Of a DNA stretch of 64,000 nt, positions 17,126 through 25,877 are shown one piece after another. How positions within the stretch are numbered: the first letter of the stretch is position 1; the number at the start of each line of letters is the position of its first letter. A program made the position numbers and the translations under genes. The DNA is from Flavobacterium sp. AG291 (GTDB lineage Bacteria > Bacteroidota > Bacteroidia > Flavobacteriales > Flavobacteriaceae), in contig NZ_QQAR01000008.1 in the NCBI RefSeq assembly GCF_003350375.1, positions 62,001 through 126,000 of the forward strand, in the 5' to 3' direction. The notes under the pieces are model-generated. The model worked only from the letters and a program-made list of their open reading frames with translations, had not been told where the DNA came from and did no database searches.

Positions 17126-19000
17126 ATGAAACTAGAATACTTTTATATAAAAGGCTTTCGAAGAATTTATGAGGCGAAAGTATTAATGGGTGACGCAACA
17201 TTTCTTATTGGAGAAAACAATATAGGAAAAAGTTCAGTTTTAAAAGCCATAGAAACATTTTTTTCAGAAACACAAAAACTTTCTGAACAAGACTTCTTTA
17301 AAACAACAGATGATTGCACATTGGTTAATGAAGTTATAATGGAAGCTAAATTTATCGATTTACCAGCGGAAGCTAAAACTTGGAAAGGCTTTAAAGGAAG
17401 AATTATCGAAGAGAATGTAGGCGGCAAAAATAGCAATTGCATCTATTATAGAAAAACTTTCTCAAGGCAAGGAAACGTTGTGAGGGAAATGAAATGCTTT
17501 GATAAAACTATAAATTCTAAATTTTCCAAATGTAAATCACCTAATGATTATATTTCAGCAGGAATTGAAGAAGACATTATAAAAGAAGTATTCAGCTTTA
17601 CAGACGGCAGTAAGTCTATCCCGGCAAAAGAACAAGAGAAATTAGAGCTAATCTCGGAAATATGGGATGTTAACGAGGTTGATGCTAAATGGGCTAATAA
17701 CCCAGGAGGAATTGAAGGAAACATATCAATACGTTTACCAAAATTCTTAATAATCCCGGCAGAATATAGAAAAGATGATATAGAAGGTAAAACTGGGACT
17801 TTGCAAAAGATGATGAAAGAACTTTTTGAAGATGTTCGTGAAATCTCTGAAAATTATAAGTTAGCTCAGCATTATCTAAATTTGTTGGCGAGTGAATTGA
17901 GTCCTGATGATGATACCAAAGAATTTGGAAAAATGGTTCAAGAGATCAACACTATTATTGGAGGCGTATTTACCGAAACTAAAATTCATATTGAAACTCT
18001 TTTAGGTGATGCCTCATCAATAACACCCTCTTTTGACATTGAAATGAGCAGTAATGTTAGAACGAAACCCGAAAGACAGGGAATGGGTTCTATACGTTCA
18101 ACCGTTTTTGCATTGTTAAGATATAGAGAAAATTTTGTTGAAAGAAAGCGTATGGCCGGAGTATCTTTACGACCATTAATCATTGGATTCGAAGAGCCTG
18201 AAATGTATTTGCATCCAAACGCTGCTGCTTTAATGAGGGAAAAAATATATGAATTAGCAACTTCTACTAATTCAAAAATAATTTGCACAACTCATTCCCC
18301 CTATATGATTGATTTGAGTAAAAAAATTGATGATACTGACTATCCTAAACAAGTACTTAATTCTTTTAAACTAGAATTTGATAGTGGAGTAGGATGTTTC
18401 ATTTCTAGATCAGTACCTTTTAATACTACAGAAGCATATAGAGGTCTTCAAAATGAAGAGAAGCAATATGTAAAATTTATTTTGAAAATTGACGACAATA
18501 TTGCAAAAGTCTTCTTCTGTAAAAGAATAATAATTGTTGAGGGTGACACAGAAGAAATTCTTTTAAAAGAAACAGTAAATAGGTTGCCAGATAATGAAAA
18601 GAAAAGGTTTTTAACCGATTATCAAATAGTTAAAGCAAGGGGTAAAGCAACAATCATTTCGTTAGTTAAATATCTGCGAGCAATGTCTATTACACCATTT
18701 GTAATACATGACGAAGATACTGAGCCCGGTGCAGTAAAATTTAATGACCCAATTTTGCAATCTCTTGAAGATGAGAAATACAGGTTTATGGTTAAACACA
18801 CTATCGAAGATTTACTTGAATACCCAGAACCTTCCTCAGAAAAACCATATCGTGCTTATGAGCACATTTCCAAATGGGGGAGTGAATGGAAAAGTATACC
18901 TAATAAATGGAAAACGGCTTTCGAAACTTATATAGCCCCCGAACTTTTTGATTATAGCGTCCAAGCCGGAAAGGAAAACAACTGTGATTCTATAGAATGA
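17126..19000 (+). CDS. OLD-family ATP-dependent endonuclease (ABC-type ATPase + TOPRIM)
   Basis: 624 residues with the OLD architecture. An N-terminal ABC/AAA-type ATPase has Walker A GENNIGKSS (residues 29-37), Walker B region IIGFEEPEMYLHP (about 350-361) and the H-loop CTTHSPYM (about 387-394). A C-terminal TOPRIM nuclease domain follows, with IIIVEGDTEE (about 468-477, catalytic Glu) and the acidic pair in VIHDEDTE (about 526-533); both metal-binding motifs look intact. OLD enzymes act on phage or host DNA in P2 exclusion and in Gabija. Here no UvrD-type helicase (GajB), reverse transcriptase or AriB partner is adjacent, so it is a class-1-like solitary OLD or pairs with the divergent 1263-residue protein. 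Last gene before the tRNA-side end of the element. Confidence 0.88.
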   Translation: MKLEYFYIKGFRRIYEAKVLMGDATFLIGENNIGKSSVLKAIETFFSETQKLSEQDFFKTTDDCTLVNEVIMEAKFIDLPAEAKTWKGFKGRIIEENVGGKNSNCIYYRKTFSRQGNVVREMKCFDKTINSKFSKCKSPNDYISAGIEEDIIKEVFSFTDGSKSIPAKEQEKLELISEIWDVNEVDAKWANNPGGIEGNISIRLPKFLIIPAEYRKDDIEGKTGTLQKMMKELFEDVREISENYKLAQHYLNLLASELSPDDDTKEFGKMVQEINTIIGGVFTETKIHIETLLGDASSITPSFDIEMSSNVRTKPERQGMGSIRSTVFALLRYRENFVERKRMAGVSLRPLIIGFEEPEMYLHPNAAALMREKIYELATSTNSKIICTTHSPYMIDLSKKIDDTDYPKQVLNSFKLEFDSGVGCFISRSVPFNTTEAYRGLQNEEKQYVKFILKIDDNIAKVFFCKRIIIVEGDTEEILLKETVNRLPDNEKKRFLTDYQIVKARGKATIISLVKYLRAMSITPFVIHDEDTEPGAVKFNDPILQSLEDEKYRFMVKHTIEDLLEYPEPSSEKPYRAYEHISKWGSEWKSIPNKWKTAFETYIAPELFDYSVQAGKENNCDSIE

Positions 19001-19279
19001 ATGTCCATTAAATAGCTAATCTAATACTTGTATTGACTTCACAATATTTGATGTTACATACATCTATTATTATATCGTTTTTTATATAAATACCATGTGT
19101 ATATCTAACCAACCACCCACAAAAATGATGGGTACTCTTAAAGCATTTTCTATCCACCCCCCACTTTCGATAATAAATAAAAACTTTATATTTGATAGAT
19201 TAGTTTTTTCCTATTATCAGGCTGATTTTATTTTGAAAAGTATTTACCGTACAGAAATCGTACAAACATCAATAACAAT

Positions 19280-19317
19280 AAATCCCTATGAACTGAATAT
19301 CAATTCAATAGGGATTT
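19280..19317 (-). terminator. Hairpin downstream of tRNA-Ser, supplied by the element
   Basis: AAATCCCTAT (19280-19289) and ATAGGGATTT (19308-19317) form a perfect 10-bp stem with an 18-nt loop, 7 bases beyond the tRNA 3' end on the minus strand. The T tract is broken (ATTGTTATTG). It probably ends tRNA-Ser transcripts in place of the displaced terminator at 8386-8414. The rest of 19001-19280 shows no gene. Confidence 0.6.
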
Positions 19318-19322
19318 ACTAA

Positions 19323-19337
19323 GCAGAGAGGAAGGGA
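19323..19337 (-). repeat. Right attachment site within tRNA-Ser
   Basis: GCAGAGAGGAAGGGA, identical to 8425-8439. It covers the 3' T-stem side, the acceptor 3' strand, the discriminator base and one further base. Integration therefore leaves a complete tRNA gene. Confidence 0.8.
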
Positions 19338-19411
19338 TTCGAACCCTCGATACCCTTTTGGAGTATACACACTTTCCAGGCGTGCGCCTTCGACCACTCG
19401 GCCACCTCTCT
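19324..19411 (-). tRNA. tRNA-Ser (anticodon GGA)
   Basis: An 88-nt class II tRNA on the minus strand. The acceptor AGAGAGG (19411-19405) pairs with CCTCTCT (19331-19325). It has a D-arm GGCCGAGTGGTCGAAGGC, an anticodon loop CTGGAAA giving GGA (serine UCC/UCU), a long variable arm (TATACTC/GGGTATC) and a T-arm GGTTCGAATCC. The discriminator is G and CCA is not encoded. Its 3' end is the integration target of the adjacent element. Confidence 0.97.
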
Positions 19412-19458
19412 AAGTTGCGGGCAAAAATAGGCTTTCTGTCCGGATATAAAAATTTTAA

Positions 19459-20487
19459 TTATGATAATTCACCACGTAGTGAAGTTTCAAAAACCATTTT
19501 GAACTCTTCATGCGGAACGTCTTGTCCCAATAGGTACATCATTTTGGTAATTGCAGCTTCGGTAGTAATATCTTCACCAGATATTACACCTAACTTCTTA
19601 AGCATGGTACTCGTTTCATAATGGCCCATGTTCACACTGCCTCCCGAGCACTGCGTTACGTTTACCACGTGCAGTCCGTTTGCTATTGCCTTCTGTAGTA
19701 TGTTGATAAACCAGTCTTCTGATGGTGCATTACCGCTACCGTAGGTTTCCAGCACCATACCTTTAAGTCCTGGTATATTTACGATAGCCGACAATACCGC
19801 CTCGCTGATGCCAGGGAACATTTTTACGATAACCACATTCGAGTCCATTTCGTGGCTAACTTTCAGATCACTGTCATTAGCCACAGGCCATAAAAGGTCG
19901 TTGCTTACTTTCAGGTGTACGCCGGATTCCGCCAAGGCAGGATAGTTAGGCGATGTAAAGGCATTAAAATGCTCGGCACTGATTTTTGTGGTACGGTTAC
20001 CACGATATAATTTATATTCAAAGTACAAACAAACCTCCTGGATGACAGGCAGGTGTTTGTGTCGTAAAGAAGCTATCTGAATTGCAGTGATAAGATTTTC
20101 TTTGGCGTCGGTACGCAAATCGCCGATAGGTAGTTGCGAACCTGTAAACACTACCGGTTTCTTAAGATTCTCCAGCATAAAGCTCAGTGCCGATGCCGAA
20201 TAGGACATAGTATCTGACCCGTGAAGGATAACAAAGCCGTCAAACTTATCGTAGTTCTCCTCTACAATAGTGGCGATCTTAACCCATTTAGACGCATCCA
20301 TGTTAGAGGAATCGATAGGGTTTTCGAAAGAGATGGTTTCTATATCGCAATCCAGTAATTTCAGTTCGGGAATGCGTTGCAGCAGTTTTTTAAAATCGAA
20401 AACCTTAAGGGCACCGGTTTCGTGGTTTTTCACCATCCCGATGGTTCCTCCGGTATATACCAATAAAATAGTAGGCTTAGACTGCAT
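19459..20487 (-). CDS. ansA: Type I L-asparaginase
   Basis: 342 residues, cytoplasmic (no signal peptide). The N-terminal catalytic threonine motif is VYTGGTIGMV (about 10-19). The second motif 'FDGFVILHGSDTMSYSASAL' (about 85-104) carries the HGSDT signature with the second Thr and Asp. A Lys-containing motif follows around 'DLRTDAKENL'. It hydrolyses asparagine to aspartate and ammonia. The start ATG at 20487 overlaps the end of the acyltransferase gene by 11 bp. It is the last gene of a tatD-acyltransferase-ansA unit, a frequent flavobacterial arrangement. Confidence 0.93.
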   Translation of the reverse strand: MQSKPTILLVYTGGTIGMVKNHETGALKVFDFKKLLQRIPELKLLDCDIETISFENPIDSSNMDASKWVKIATIVEENYDKFDGFVILHGSDTMSYSASALSFMLENLKKPVVFTGSQLPIGDLRTDAKENLITAIQIASLRHKHLPVIQEVCLYFEYKLYRGNRTTKISAEHFNAFTSPNYPALAESGVHLKVSNDLLWPVANDSDLKVSHEMDSNVVIVKMFPGISEAVLSAIVNIPGLKGMVLETYGSGNAPSEDWFINILQKAIANGLHVVNVTQCSGGSVNMGHYETSTMLKKLGVISGEDITTEAAITKMMYLLGQDVPHEEFKMVFETSLRGELS

Positions 20488-21613
20488 TCTCGTATTTCAT
20501 TTTATTAACCACCGGATTGGCATACATCGCAAGGAAACCTTCTCTCATAACCTTATTTTCGATATCGATTCGCATTTCGAGCCTTCTTTCAAAAAGGTTC
20601 TTCTCCTTCTCCGTATAATGGTTTGCAAAACGATTGGTATCGTTAAGCAGGTCGTAGGCAATATAATTGGTAGGCCAAAGCTTATAGGTTGTCAGTATAG
20701 AATCGTCTATAACCTGAGCCAGAGCCTGTATCTGTTTGTTTTGGTTGTCGTTCTCCTCCTTGATAACGTCAAGTTCCTTGTCGAGAATATCCCCCACGTG
20801 GATATGAATGTGTTTCTTCTGCCCCATTATACCACTGATAAGCGTCATGAAATCCTCGTTCTTTTCCTTAATGTAAACCTCATCATTTGCTTCAGCCATA
20901 AGGCGTGGCATTTTCAGCATATCGGTAGGATCATATTCATAAGAAATTGAAACCGGAACGATTTTGATCTTCTTAAAATAATCCATCAGGTTCTCTTCGT
21001 CCGATCCCATGGCAAGCATTTTAAGAACACCCTGTTGGGTCATGTCATTACCGTCTTTGGTACGTCCTTCACGCTGTGCTATCCAAACCGAACGGTTTTC
21101 GCGGGTTAGCAACTGGCATATATATTCCGACATCAGCTTAGAGCTTTGCAGCAGTTCTCTTGGCGAAAGGCTACGCTGTACCAAAAAGTTTCGGTTAAGG
21201 CGCGACAAAGTATGCAGAAATGCTTTTTGAACCAGGTTATCACCAATAGCAGATGCCGTCATGATAAGACCGTGGTCGTATAATGATACGTTTATTAACG
21301 ATGTATCCAGAATAATATCCCTGTGGTTAGAAATAAACAGGTATGGTGTATGCTTATCTAATTTTTCAAATCCGGAAGTAGTCAGTCCGTCGGAGCTTTT
21401 CTGCAATACCTGCTGAATAGCATTGTATATAAAATTAATCTGGAAATCACGTTTAGAGTGCGTTTTCCTTAGCTGATTGGCCCATACCTCCTCTTCCACA
21501 TCCGGGAATGTGAAACTCATTAGCGCTTTCATCATTGGGTGATGCACAACGCTACATATAGCCTCATTTACCTCACTATCATAAAAAGGCCTTATATGGT
21601 CAAATTTAGACAT
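20477..21613 (-). CDS. 1-acyl-sn-glycerol-3-phosphate acyltransferase-like protein
   Basis: 378 residues. The acyltransferase core (about 75-290) has the substrate-binding motif 'YLFISNHRDIILDTSLIN' (about 91-108). The His-to-Asp spacing reads H-x5-D, one longer than the canonical HX4D if the last Asp is the partner. It also has 'FLVQRSLSPRELLQSSKLM' (about 145-163) and the glutamate motif WIAQREGRTKDGNDMTQQG (about 180-198). Probably a membrane-peripheral glycerolipid acyltransferase; acyl donor unknown. C-terminal ~100 residues are helical and specific to Bacteroidota. Overlaps ansA by 11 bp and follows tatD by 68 bp. Confidence 0.8.
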   Translation of the reverse strand: MSKFDHIRPFYDSEVNEAICSVVHHPMMKALMSFTFPDVEEEVWANQLRKTHSKRDFQINFIYNAIQQVLQKSSDGLTTSGFEKLDKHTPYLFISNHRDIILDTSLINVSLYDHGLIMTASAIGDNLVQKAFLHTLSRLNRNFLVQRSLSPRELLQSSKLMSEYICQLLTRENRSVWIAQREGRTKDGNDMTQQGVLKMLAMGSDEENLMDYFKKIKIVPVSISYEYDPTDMLKMPRLMAEANDEVYIKEKNEDFMTLISGIMGQKKHIHIHVGDILDKELDVIKEENDNQNKQIQALAQVIDDSILTTYKLWPTNYIAYDLLNDTNRFANHYTEKEKNLFERRLEMRIDIENKVMREGFLAMYANPVVNKMKYENAV

Positions 21614-21681
21614 GTACTTCTTTATGGTTAATACAATTCACAAAAGAACAAAAAAATAATGACTTTCTCTTTAAATCTTTT

Positions 21682-22449
21682 TTAAATCCCGTAAATCTCC
21701 TTAGAATTCTGAGTTGTGATTTCTGCTATTTCTGCAACACTCTTACCGTAAATGGCAGCAAGTTTTTCAGCAACCAGCAACGTATAGCTGCTTTCATTTC
21801 GCTTGCCCCTGTGCGGTACCGGCGACAGGTAAGGCGAATCGGTTTCTAACACAATATGTTTCAGGTCGATATCAGCTAAAAACTGGTCGATCTTACCGTT
21901 TTTAAAAGTCGCTACCCCTCCTATTCCGAGTTTCATGTTATAGGAAATTGCTTTTTGAGCATGCTCAAAATCACCTGTAAAACAATGGAAAATTCCGTAA
22001 AGATTTTCTCCCTTTTCACTTTCCAGCACCTCAAAAACTTCATCAAAAGCATCACGACAATGGATATTTATAGCCAGTCCGTACTTTTTCGCCAGTTGTA
22101 TCTGATGCTTAAAAGCGTGCTGCTGCTCGGCAAGGCGGGTTTTATCCCAGTATAGATCGACACCTATTTCTCCTACCGCAACAAACTTTCGCGATGCCAA
22201 CTCACGCTCTACATGCGCCAGCTCTTCAAGGTAATTTTCTTTTACATACGTAGGATGCAAGCCCATCATCAAAAACACATTTTCAGGATATTGGTTTTCA
22301 ATATCATACATCTGCTGTGTATACGACGAATCGATAGATGGTACAAAAAGACGTGTCACTCCTGCATCAAAGGCACGCTGCATCATGGCGTCGCGGTCTT
22401 CAGCAAATTCTTCACTGTATAAATGAGTATGGGTATCGGTAAGGATCAT
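21682..22449 (-). CDS. TatD family metal-dependent hydrolase (DNase)
   Basis: 255 residues, the normal length for TatD. Metal-site motifs are all present: DTHTHLYS (residues 5-12, first two His), GEIGVDLYW (about 96-104, Glu), NIHCRDAF (about 132-139, His), IFHCFTGD (about 157-164, His) and LETDSPYLSP (about 205-214, Asp). TatD enzymes are TIM-barrel nucleases with 3'-5' exonuclease activity in several bacteria. It is the first gene of the minus-strand unit tatD-acyltransferase-ansA and divergent from the retropepsin-like gene. Confidence 0.92.
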   Translation of the reverse strand: MILTDTHTHLYSEEFAEDRDAMMQRAFDAGVTRLFVPSIDSSYTQQMYDIENQYPENVFLMMGLHPTYVKENYLEELAHVERELASRKFVAVGEIGVDLYWDKTRLAEQQHAFKHQIQLAKKYGLAINIHCRDAFDEVFEVLESEKGENLYGIFHCFTGDFEHAQKAISYNMKLGIGGVATFKNGKIDQFLADIDLKHIVLETDSPYLSPVPHRGKRNESSYTLLVAEKLAAIYGKSVAEIAEITTQNSKEIYGI

Positions 22450-22546
22450 AAAAGCAATTTTGGACCGTAAAATTACAAAGTTGGCCTGTCTTTTGCCGTA
22501 CTATTATCATATTTTAAAGTATTTTTGACCAAAAGCAACACAGAAA

Positions 22547-22984
22547 ATGGAAAACCTGTATGCCACACTTAAAGAAAAAGGCTATACCCGCATAAAATTC
22601 AAGATTTCAAAGACCCAGCATTTATTGATAAAAGGCAAGATAAACGGAGTTACAGGAAACTTTATCCTGGACACCGGGGCTTCTAACAGCTGTGTGGGCT
22701 TTGAAGGCATTTCCCTTTTTGAGCTTTCCGCAAATGACTCTGACACTAAAGCTGCAGGAGCAGGCGGAACCGGTATGGCAACCCAGACATCCCTGAACAA
22801 CAAACTGAAACTGGGCAGATGGAGCAACAAAAACTTCGGACTCGTTATTTTTGATATGTCGCATGTAAACGAAGCGCTACGCCAATACAAAGCCAAACCC
22901 GTTCATGGCATCATTGGAGCCGATATTTTAATGAAAGGCAAGGCTATTATTGATTACTATAATCATTGTGTTTATTTGAAGTAA
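22547..22984 (+). CDS. Retropepsin-like aspartic protease, single domain
   Basis: 145 residues, cytoplasmic (no signal peptide or membrane helix). It carries the active-site triplet in FILDTGASNSCVG (about 39-51). The flap and the hydrophobic-hydrophobic-Gly motif follow in 'VHGIIGADILMKGKAIIDY' (about 118-136). This is the single-lobe retropepsin fold that must dimerise to form an active site. A -7-like element TATTTTTG lies at 22520-22527. Substrate unknown; such genes are widespread in Flavobacteriaceae. Divergent from tatD. Confidence 0.85.
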   Translation: MENLYATLKEKGYTRIKFKISKTQHLLIKGKINGVTGNFILDTGASNSCVGFEGISLFELSANDSDTKAAGAGGTGMATQTSLNNKLKLGRWSNKNFGLVIFDMSHVNEALRQYKAKPVHGIIGADILMKGKAIIDYYNHCVYLK

Positions 22985-23051
22985 AAAACTTACTTTCAAT
23001 ATATTAATGCAAAATTTTTTCATATTTTAGCTACCACTAAACCAACCACGT

Positions 23052-24337
23052 ATGAAAAAATTATTACTTATTCTTCTTTTGGGACATTGGCTTATGCTCA
23101 GCCAAACATTAATTCACCTATGGATCTGACCGTCTGCGAGTCCTCTCCCGGACTTGGTTTTTTTAACCTTACACTCAACAGTAACGATGTGCTCGCTGGT
23201 CTGAACCCTAATTCTTTTACAGTCGCATATTACGACACACTTGCTCAAGCCAATGCTGGTATAGGTGAAATTTTAAACCCTACCAATTTTACTTCTACAA
23301 ATAACAATGTTGTATATGTAAGGGTTACTGAAATTGCAAACAGTAATAATTATGCTGTAGCATCTTTCAACCTTATTGTTTTTCCTTTACCAACATCACC
23401 TGACTTACCATCAATTGAACAATGTGAATCAATATTTGACCTAACAACAAATAGTGGTCTCATCGGAAGCCCCTATGATATATCATATTATACCAACCTA
23501 TCGGATGCTGAAGCAGGTTTTGCTGCAATTTCAAATCCTCAAAGCTATATCAGCGAGACATCCACTTCAATTTGGGTGAGAATTATGAGCAGCGAGGGAT
23601 GCTATATAATAAAAGAACAACAACTTATACTTATAGCAGGACCGTTTGATGTAACTGCCGAATTTGATAATCAATCTATTACTTTTATTGTAACTCCCGA
23701 AGGCATTTACGAATACGCTCTAGATAACGGAGATTGGCAGGACTCACCGAATTTTTACAATATTCCATACGGAACTCATATAGGACAGGTTAGAAATATC
23801 TGCGGAATTACCGTTGCTCTAACTCTTGAAGTGACCCCTATCGCACCAACTGGTATACCAGAACAAACCTTTACCGAAGGTGCAACATTAGCCGATATTG
23901 AAGTTCAAGGCGAAAATATTCAATGGTATGATAATGATGGCGAAGGAATGCCGGATTTCCCTGATGGAACAAGCCAGCCGTTACCTCTTACTACACTACT
24001 TGTTGATGGTGAGACTTACTATGCATCGCAAACCATAAGCGGTGTAGAGAGCTCGCAACGCCTGGCAGTAACCGTAAACCTTATCTTAAGCAATGAAGAT
24101 TTCATATTTAAAGGACTGCGTTATTACCCTAACCCTACCAACAATGTATTGAACATTCAAAACGCAACGGATATAAATTCAGTTTCTATAGTGAATGCTT
24201 TAGGGCAAAAAATTATTTCCAAAACTATAAACAGTACTACTACACAGGTAGATGTCTCATCACTTAGCAAAGGTGTTTATTTTGTGACCGTAAATTCCGG
24301 TAACGCATCCAAAACTATAAAAGTTATAAAAGAATAA
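23052..24337 (+). pseudogene. T9SS type A sorting-domain protein, frameshifted in the signal peptide
   Basis: The ATG at 23052 opens a signal peptide (MKKLLLILL...), but that frame reaches TGA within 26 codons. From about 23083 on, the long frame (to 24337, about 417 codons) begins with GTLAYAQP, the natural end of the same signal peptide. Adding one base in the T-run at 23077-23080 restores MKKLLLILLFGTLAYAQ and joins both parts. The mature protein has Bacteroidota adhesion modules (PNxFTVAYYDTLAQANAG and SYYTNLSDAEAGF repeats, about 45 and 125) and a T9SS tail (RYYPNPTNNVLNIQN ... KGVYFVTV). Either a one-base deletion, phase variation at the homopolymer, or a sequencing error. Confidence 0.75.
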
Positions 24338-24347
24338 ACGAATCTCT

Positions 24348-24371
24348 AAAAGCCCTTAAAAGGGCTTTTTT
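24348..24371 (+). terminator. Rho-independent terminator after the T9SS protein
   Basis: AAAAGCCCTT (24348-24357) pairs with AAGGGCTTTT (24360-24369) over a 2-nt loop, followed by Ts. Confidence 0.85.
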
Positions 24372-24456
24372 CATTTTAACACGCAACCTTTAGGTGGCTC
24401 ATGCATCTAGTTATAAACGGTTAAGTTTTATCTGCCGAAAGGCATCTATATATTGA

Positions 24457-24490
24457 AACCCTGATGTTTGGCATCAGGGTTTTCGCTTTT
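24457..24490 (+). terminator. Second, orphan terminator in the 24338-24595 gap
   Basis: AACCCTGATG (24457-24466) pairs perfectly with CATCAGGGTT (24472-24481), followed by an interrupted T tract. No coding gene lies between the two terminators. It may be a back-up terminator or the end of a short RNA (about 24372-24490). Confidence 0.7.
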
Positions 24491-24595
24491 ATACTATTTC
24501 ATAATTTTAATTCCGGTAGGGTATTTAAAAAGTAAATTGTTTCAATAGAGCATGCAAACTCATAATGAACATAAACTAACTTATATCTTACAATC

Positions 24596-25633
24596 ATGAA
24601 AAGGAAAATATTACTCTTGCCTGCACTTTTACTTTTCGCGTTTTTTAGCGCCTGCGATTATGAACCTGTAGACATAGTTACCCCTGAAGAAAACATTCCT
24701 GAAAATCCATCAAACCCTAATCCGGAAGTTCCTGAAACTCCTGAAGCACCAACCGCAGCCGAATTTAACGCACTGCACCAGGAAGCTCTTGAAAACCTAA
24801 AACAGGAATTTACTTTCGATACTTCTCAAAGTGTTGTGACATTTACGTCTGAAAAAGGTGTCCAGATATCCCTATATCCAGCTTGCTTGACTAAAAACGG
24901 AGTAGCTGTTACCGGAAGCGTAGATCTTGAATATATAGAAGTTTTTAACCGCGGTAATATGCTTACAGCAAGCAAACCTACTATGGGACTTACACCAAGC
25001 GGTGAAAAAGGCCTGCTTATCTCCGGAGGTGAATTTTATATTAATGCCACACAAGATGGCGTTCAGCTTGAAATGGGTTGCGGAATGCAACTGATGGTTC
25101 CCACAAACCTTACCGGAGGACAGGATAATGACATGACAATTTGGTTTGGTGCCGAAGATGAGAACGGCAACGTTGTGTGGGATGAAGTTAATCCGGACAA
25201 CCCGCAGGGACAACAGGAAGCCGGCGTAGGTGCCGAAGGCGGTAACTACTATTGTTACTTTAACCATTTTGGATGGACCAATATCGACCGTTTCTATAGC
25301 GACCCAAGACCAAAAACCACCATATATGTAGATGTGCCTGAGGGGTATGATGATACTAACAGCAAGGTTTTTGTTGCCTATGTTGGCGAAACCAATGCAC
25401 TTGCCTTATTAGACATATATGATGAAGATACCGAACTTTTCAGTGAGCATTATGGACAAATCCCTATCGGGCTGGAATGTTATGTGATTTTTGCATCCGA
25501 ACAGGACGGAGAATGGGTATATGCCATTAAACCTGTAACCATTGTTGCCGATCAGATTATTGTTATAAATGATACTGAACTCGACACTATTACCGAAGCC
25601 GAACTTATTGCCCTCATAGATGCATTACCTTAA
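24596..25633 (+). CDS. Large acidic lipoprotein, function unknown
   Basis: 345 residues with a lipoprotein signal (MKRKILLLPALLLFAFFSACDY, lipobox SAC). A Pro/Glu/Asn-rich flexible linker follows (about 25-55). Next come a helix ('EFNALHQEALENLKQEFTF') and a long beta-sandwich region ('VVTFTSEKGVQISLYPACL', 'ITGSVDLEYIEVFNRGNML'-like strands, 'DNDMTIWFGAEDENGNVVWDE'). The acidic character and linker fit an outer-membrane surface lipoprotein. The Bacteroidota surface-export signal (K-D/E-rich after the Cys) is approximated by DYEPVD. No family named. Stands alone between terminators. Confidence 0.75.
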   Translation: MKRKILLLPALLLFAFFSACDYEPVDIVTPEENIPENPSNPNPEVPETPEAPTAAEFNALHQEALENLKQEFTFDTSQSVVTFTSEKGVQISLYPACLTKNGVAVTGSVDLEYIEVFNRGNMLTASKPTMGLTPSGEKGLLISGGEFYINATQDGVQLEMGCGMQLMVPTNLTGGQDNDMTIWFGAEDENGNVVWDEVNPDNPQGQQEAGVGAEGGNYYCYFNHFGWTNIDRFYSDPRPKTTIYVDVPEGYDDTNSKVFVAYVGETNALALLDIYDEDTELFSEHYGQIPIGLECYVIFASEQDGEWVYAIKPVTIVADQIIVINDTELDTITEAELIALIDALP

Positions 25634-25665
25634 AAAAATGATTTCTGTTATTAATTGAGAGTAGC

Positions 25666-25700
25666 AAATCCCTGTACCCCAATACAGGGATTTTGTTTTT
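25666..25700 (+). terminator. Rho-independent terminator after the 24596 lipoprotein
   Basis: AAATCCCTGTA (25666-25676) pairs with TACAGGGATTT (25683-25693), followed by TTGTTTTT. Confidence 0.85.
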
Positions 25701-25827
25701 AGGCTCCTGAATAATCAGGTACTTTTACCTGATTATCTACTAATCGTTCTGGTTATATTGCAGTCAACCCAAAAACCAATAACAGTGGTTTAAAAGTAAA
25801 CTGATTCCCCAATATCCCCTATTAACG

Positions 25828-25862
25828 AAAAACCCCGCTCAATGAGCGGGGTTTCTTTTTTT
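25828..25862 (-). terminator. Terminator of sucB, bidirectional
   Basis: AAACCCCGCTC (25830-25840) and GAGCGGGGTTT (25844-25854) form an 11-bp GC-rich stem with a 3-nt loop. T runs flank it on both strands. It serves the minus-strand sucA-sucB genes and can also stop plus-strand transcription from the lipoprotein side. Confidence 0.88.
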
Positions 25863-25877
25863 ATAATGAGCTTAGAA

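Larger units (their letters stand above)
8425..19337. mobile_element. Integrative element in tRNA-Ser(GGA), about 10.9 kb
   Basis: The element is bounded by a 15-bp direct repeat, one copy being the 3' end of an intact tRNA-Ser gene (19323-19337) and the other a displaced copy (8425-8439). A tyrosine recombinase gene starts about 190 bp inside the left end, as expected. Contents: integrase, HTH protein, replication-initiator-like protein, two lipoproteins, XRE regulator, a 1263-residue protein and an OLD-family nuclease. The DNA is visibly more A+T-rich than the flanks. I see no relaxase, conjugation or capsid gene, so it is closer to a small genomic island, satellite or mobilisable element than to an ICE or prophage. 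Confidence 0.85.

Noticed and set aside
12955..19000. Calling the OLD plus large protein a Gabija, PARIS or Lamassu system
   Set aside because: No UvrD-type helicase, no AriA/AriB pair and no SMC-type LmuB are present; the OLD protein already contains both ATPase and TOPRIM domains.
19095..19322. 75-codon plus-strand reading frame before the tRNA
   Set aside because: Overlaps the tRNA-side hairpin and shows no protein-like pattern; the region is better explained as the element end.
8425..19337. Prophage
   Set aside because: No capsid, terminase, tail or lysis genes seen; only integration, replication-like and cargo genes.
23052..23090. Programmed ribosomal frameshift in the T9SS gene
   Set aside because: No convincing slippery heptamer with downstream structure, and shifting within a signal peptide would be unusual; indel or phase variation is simpler.
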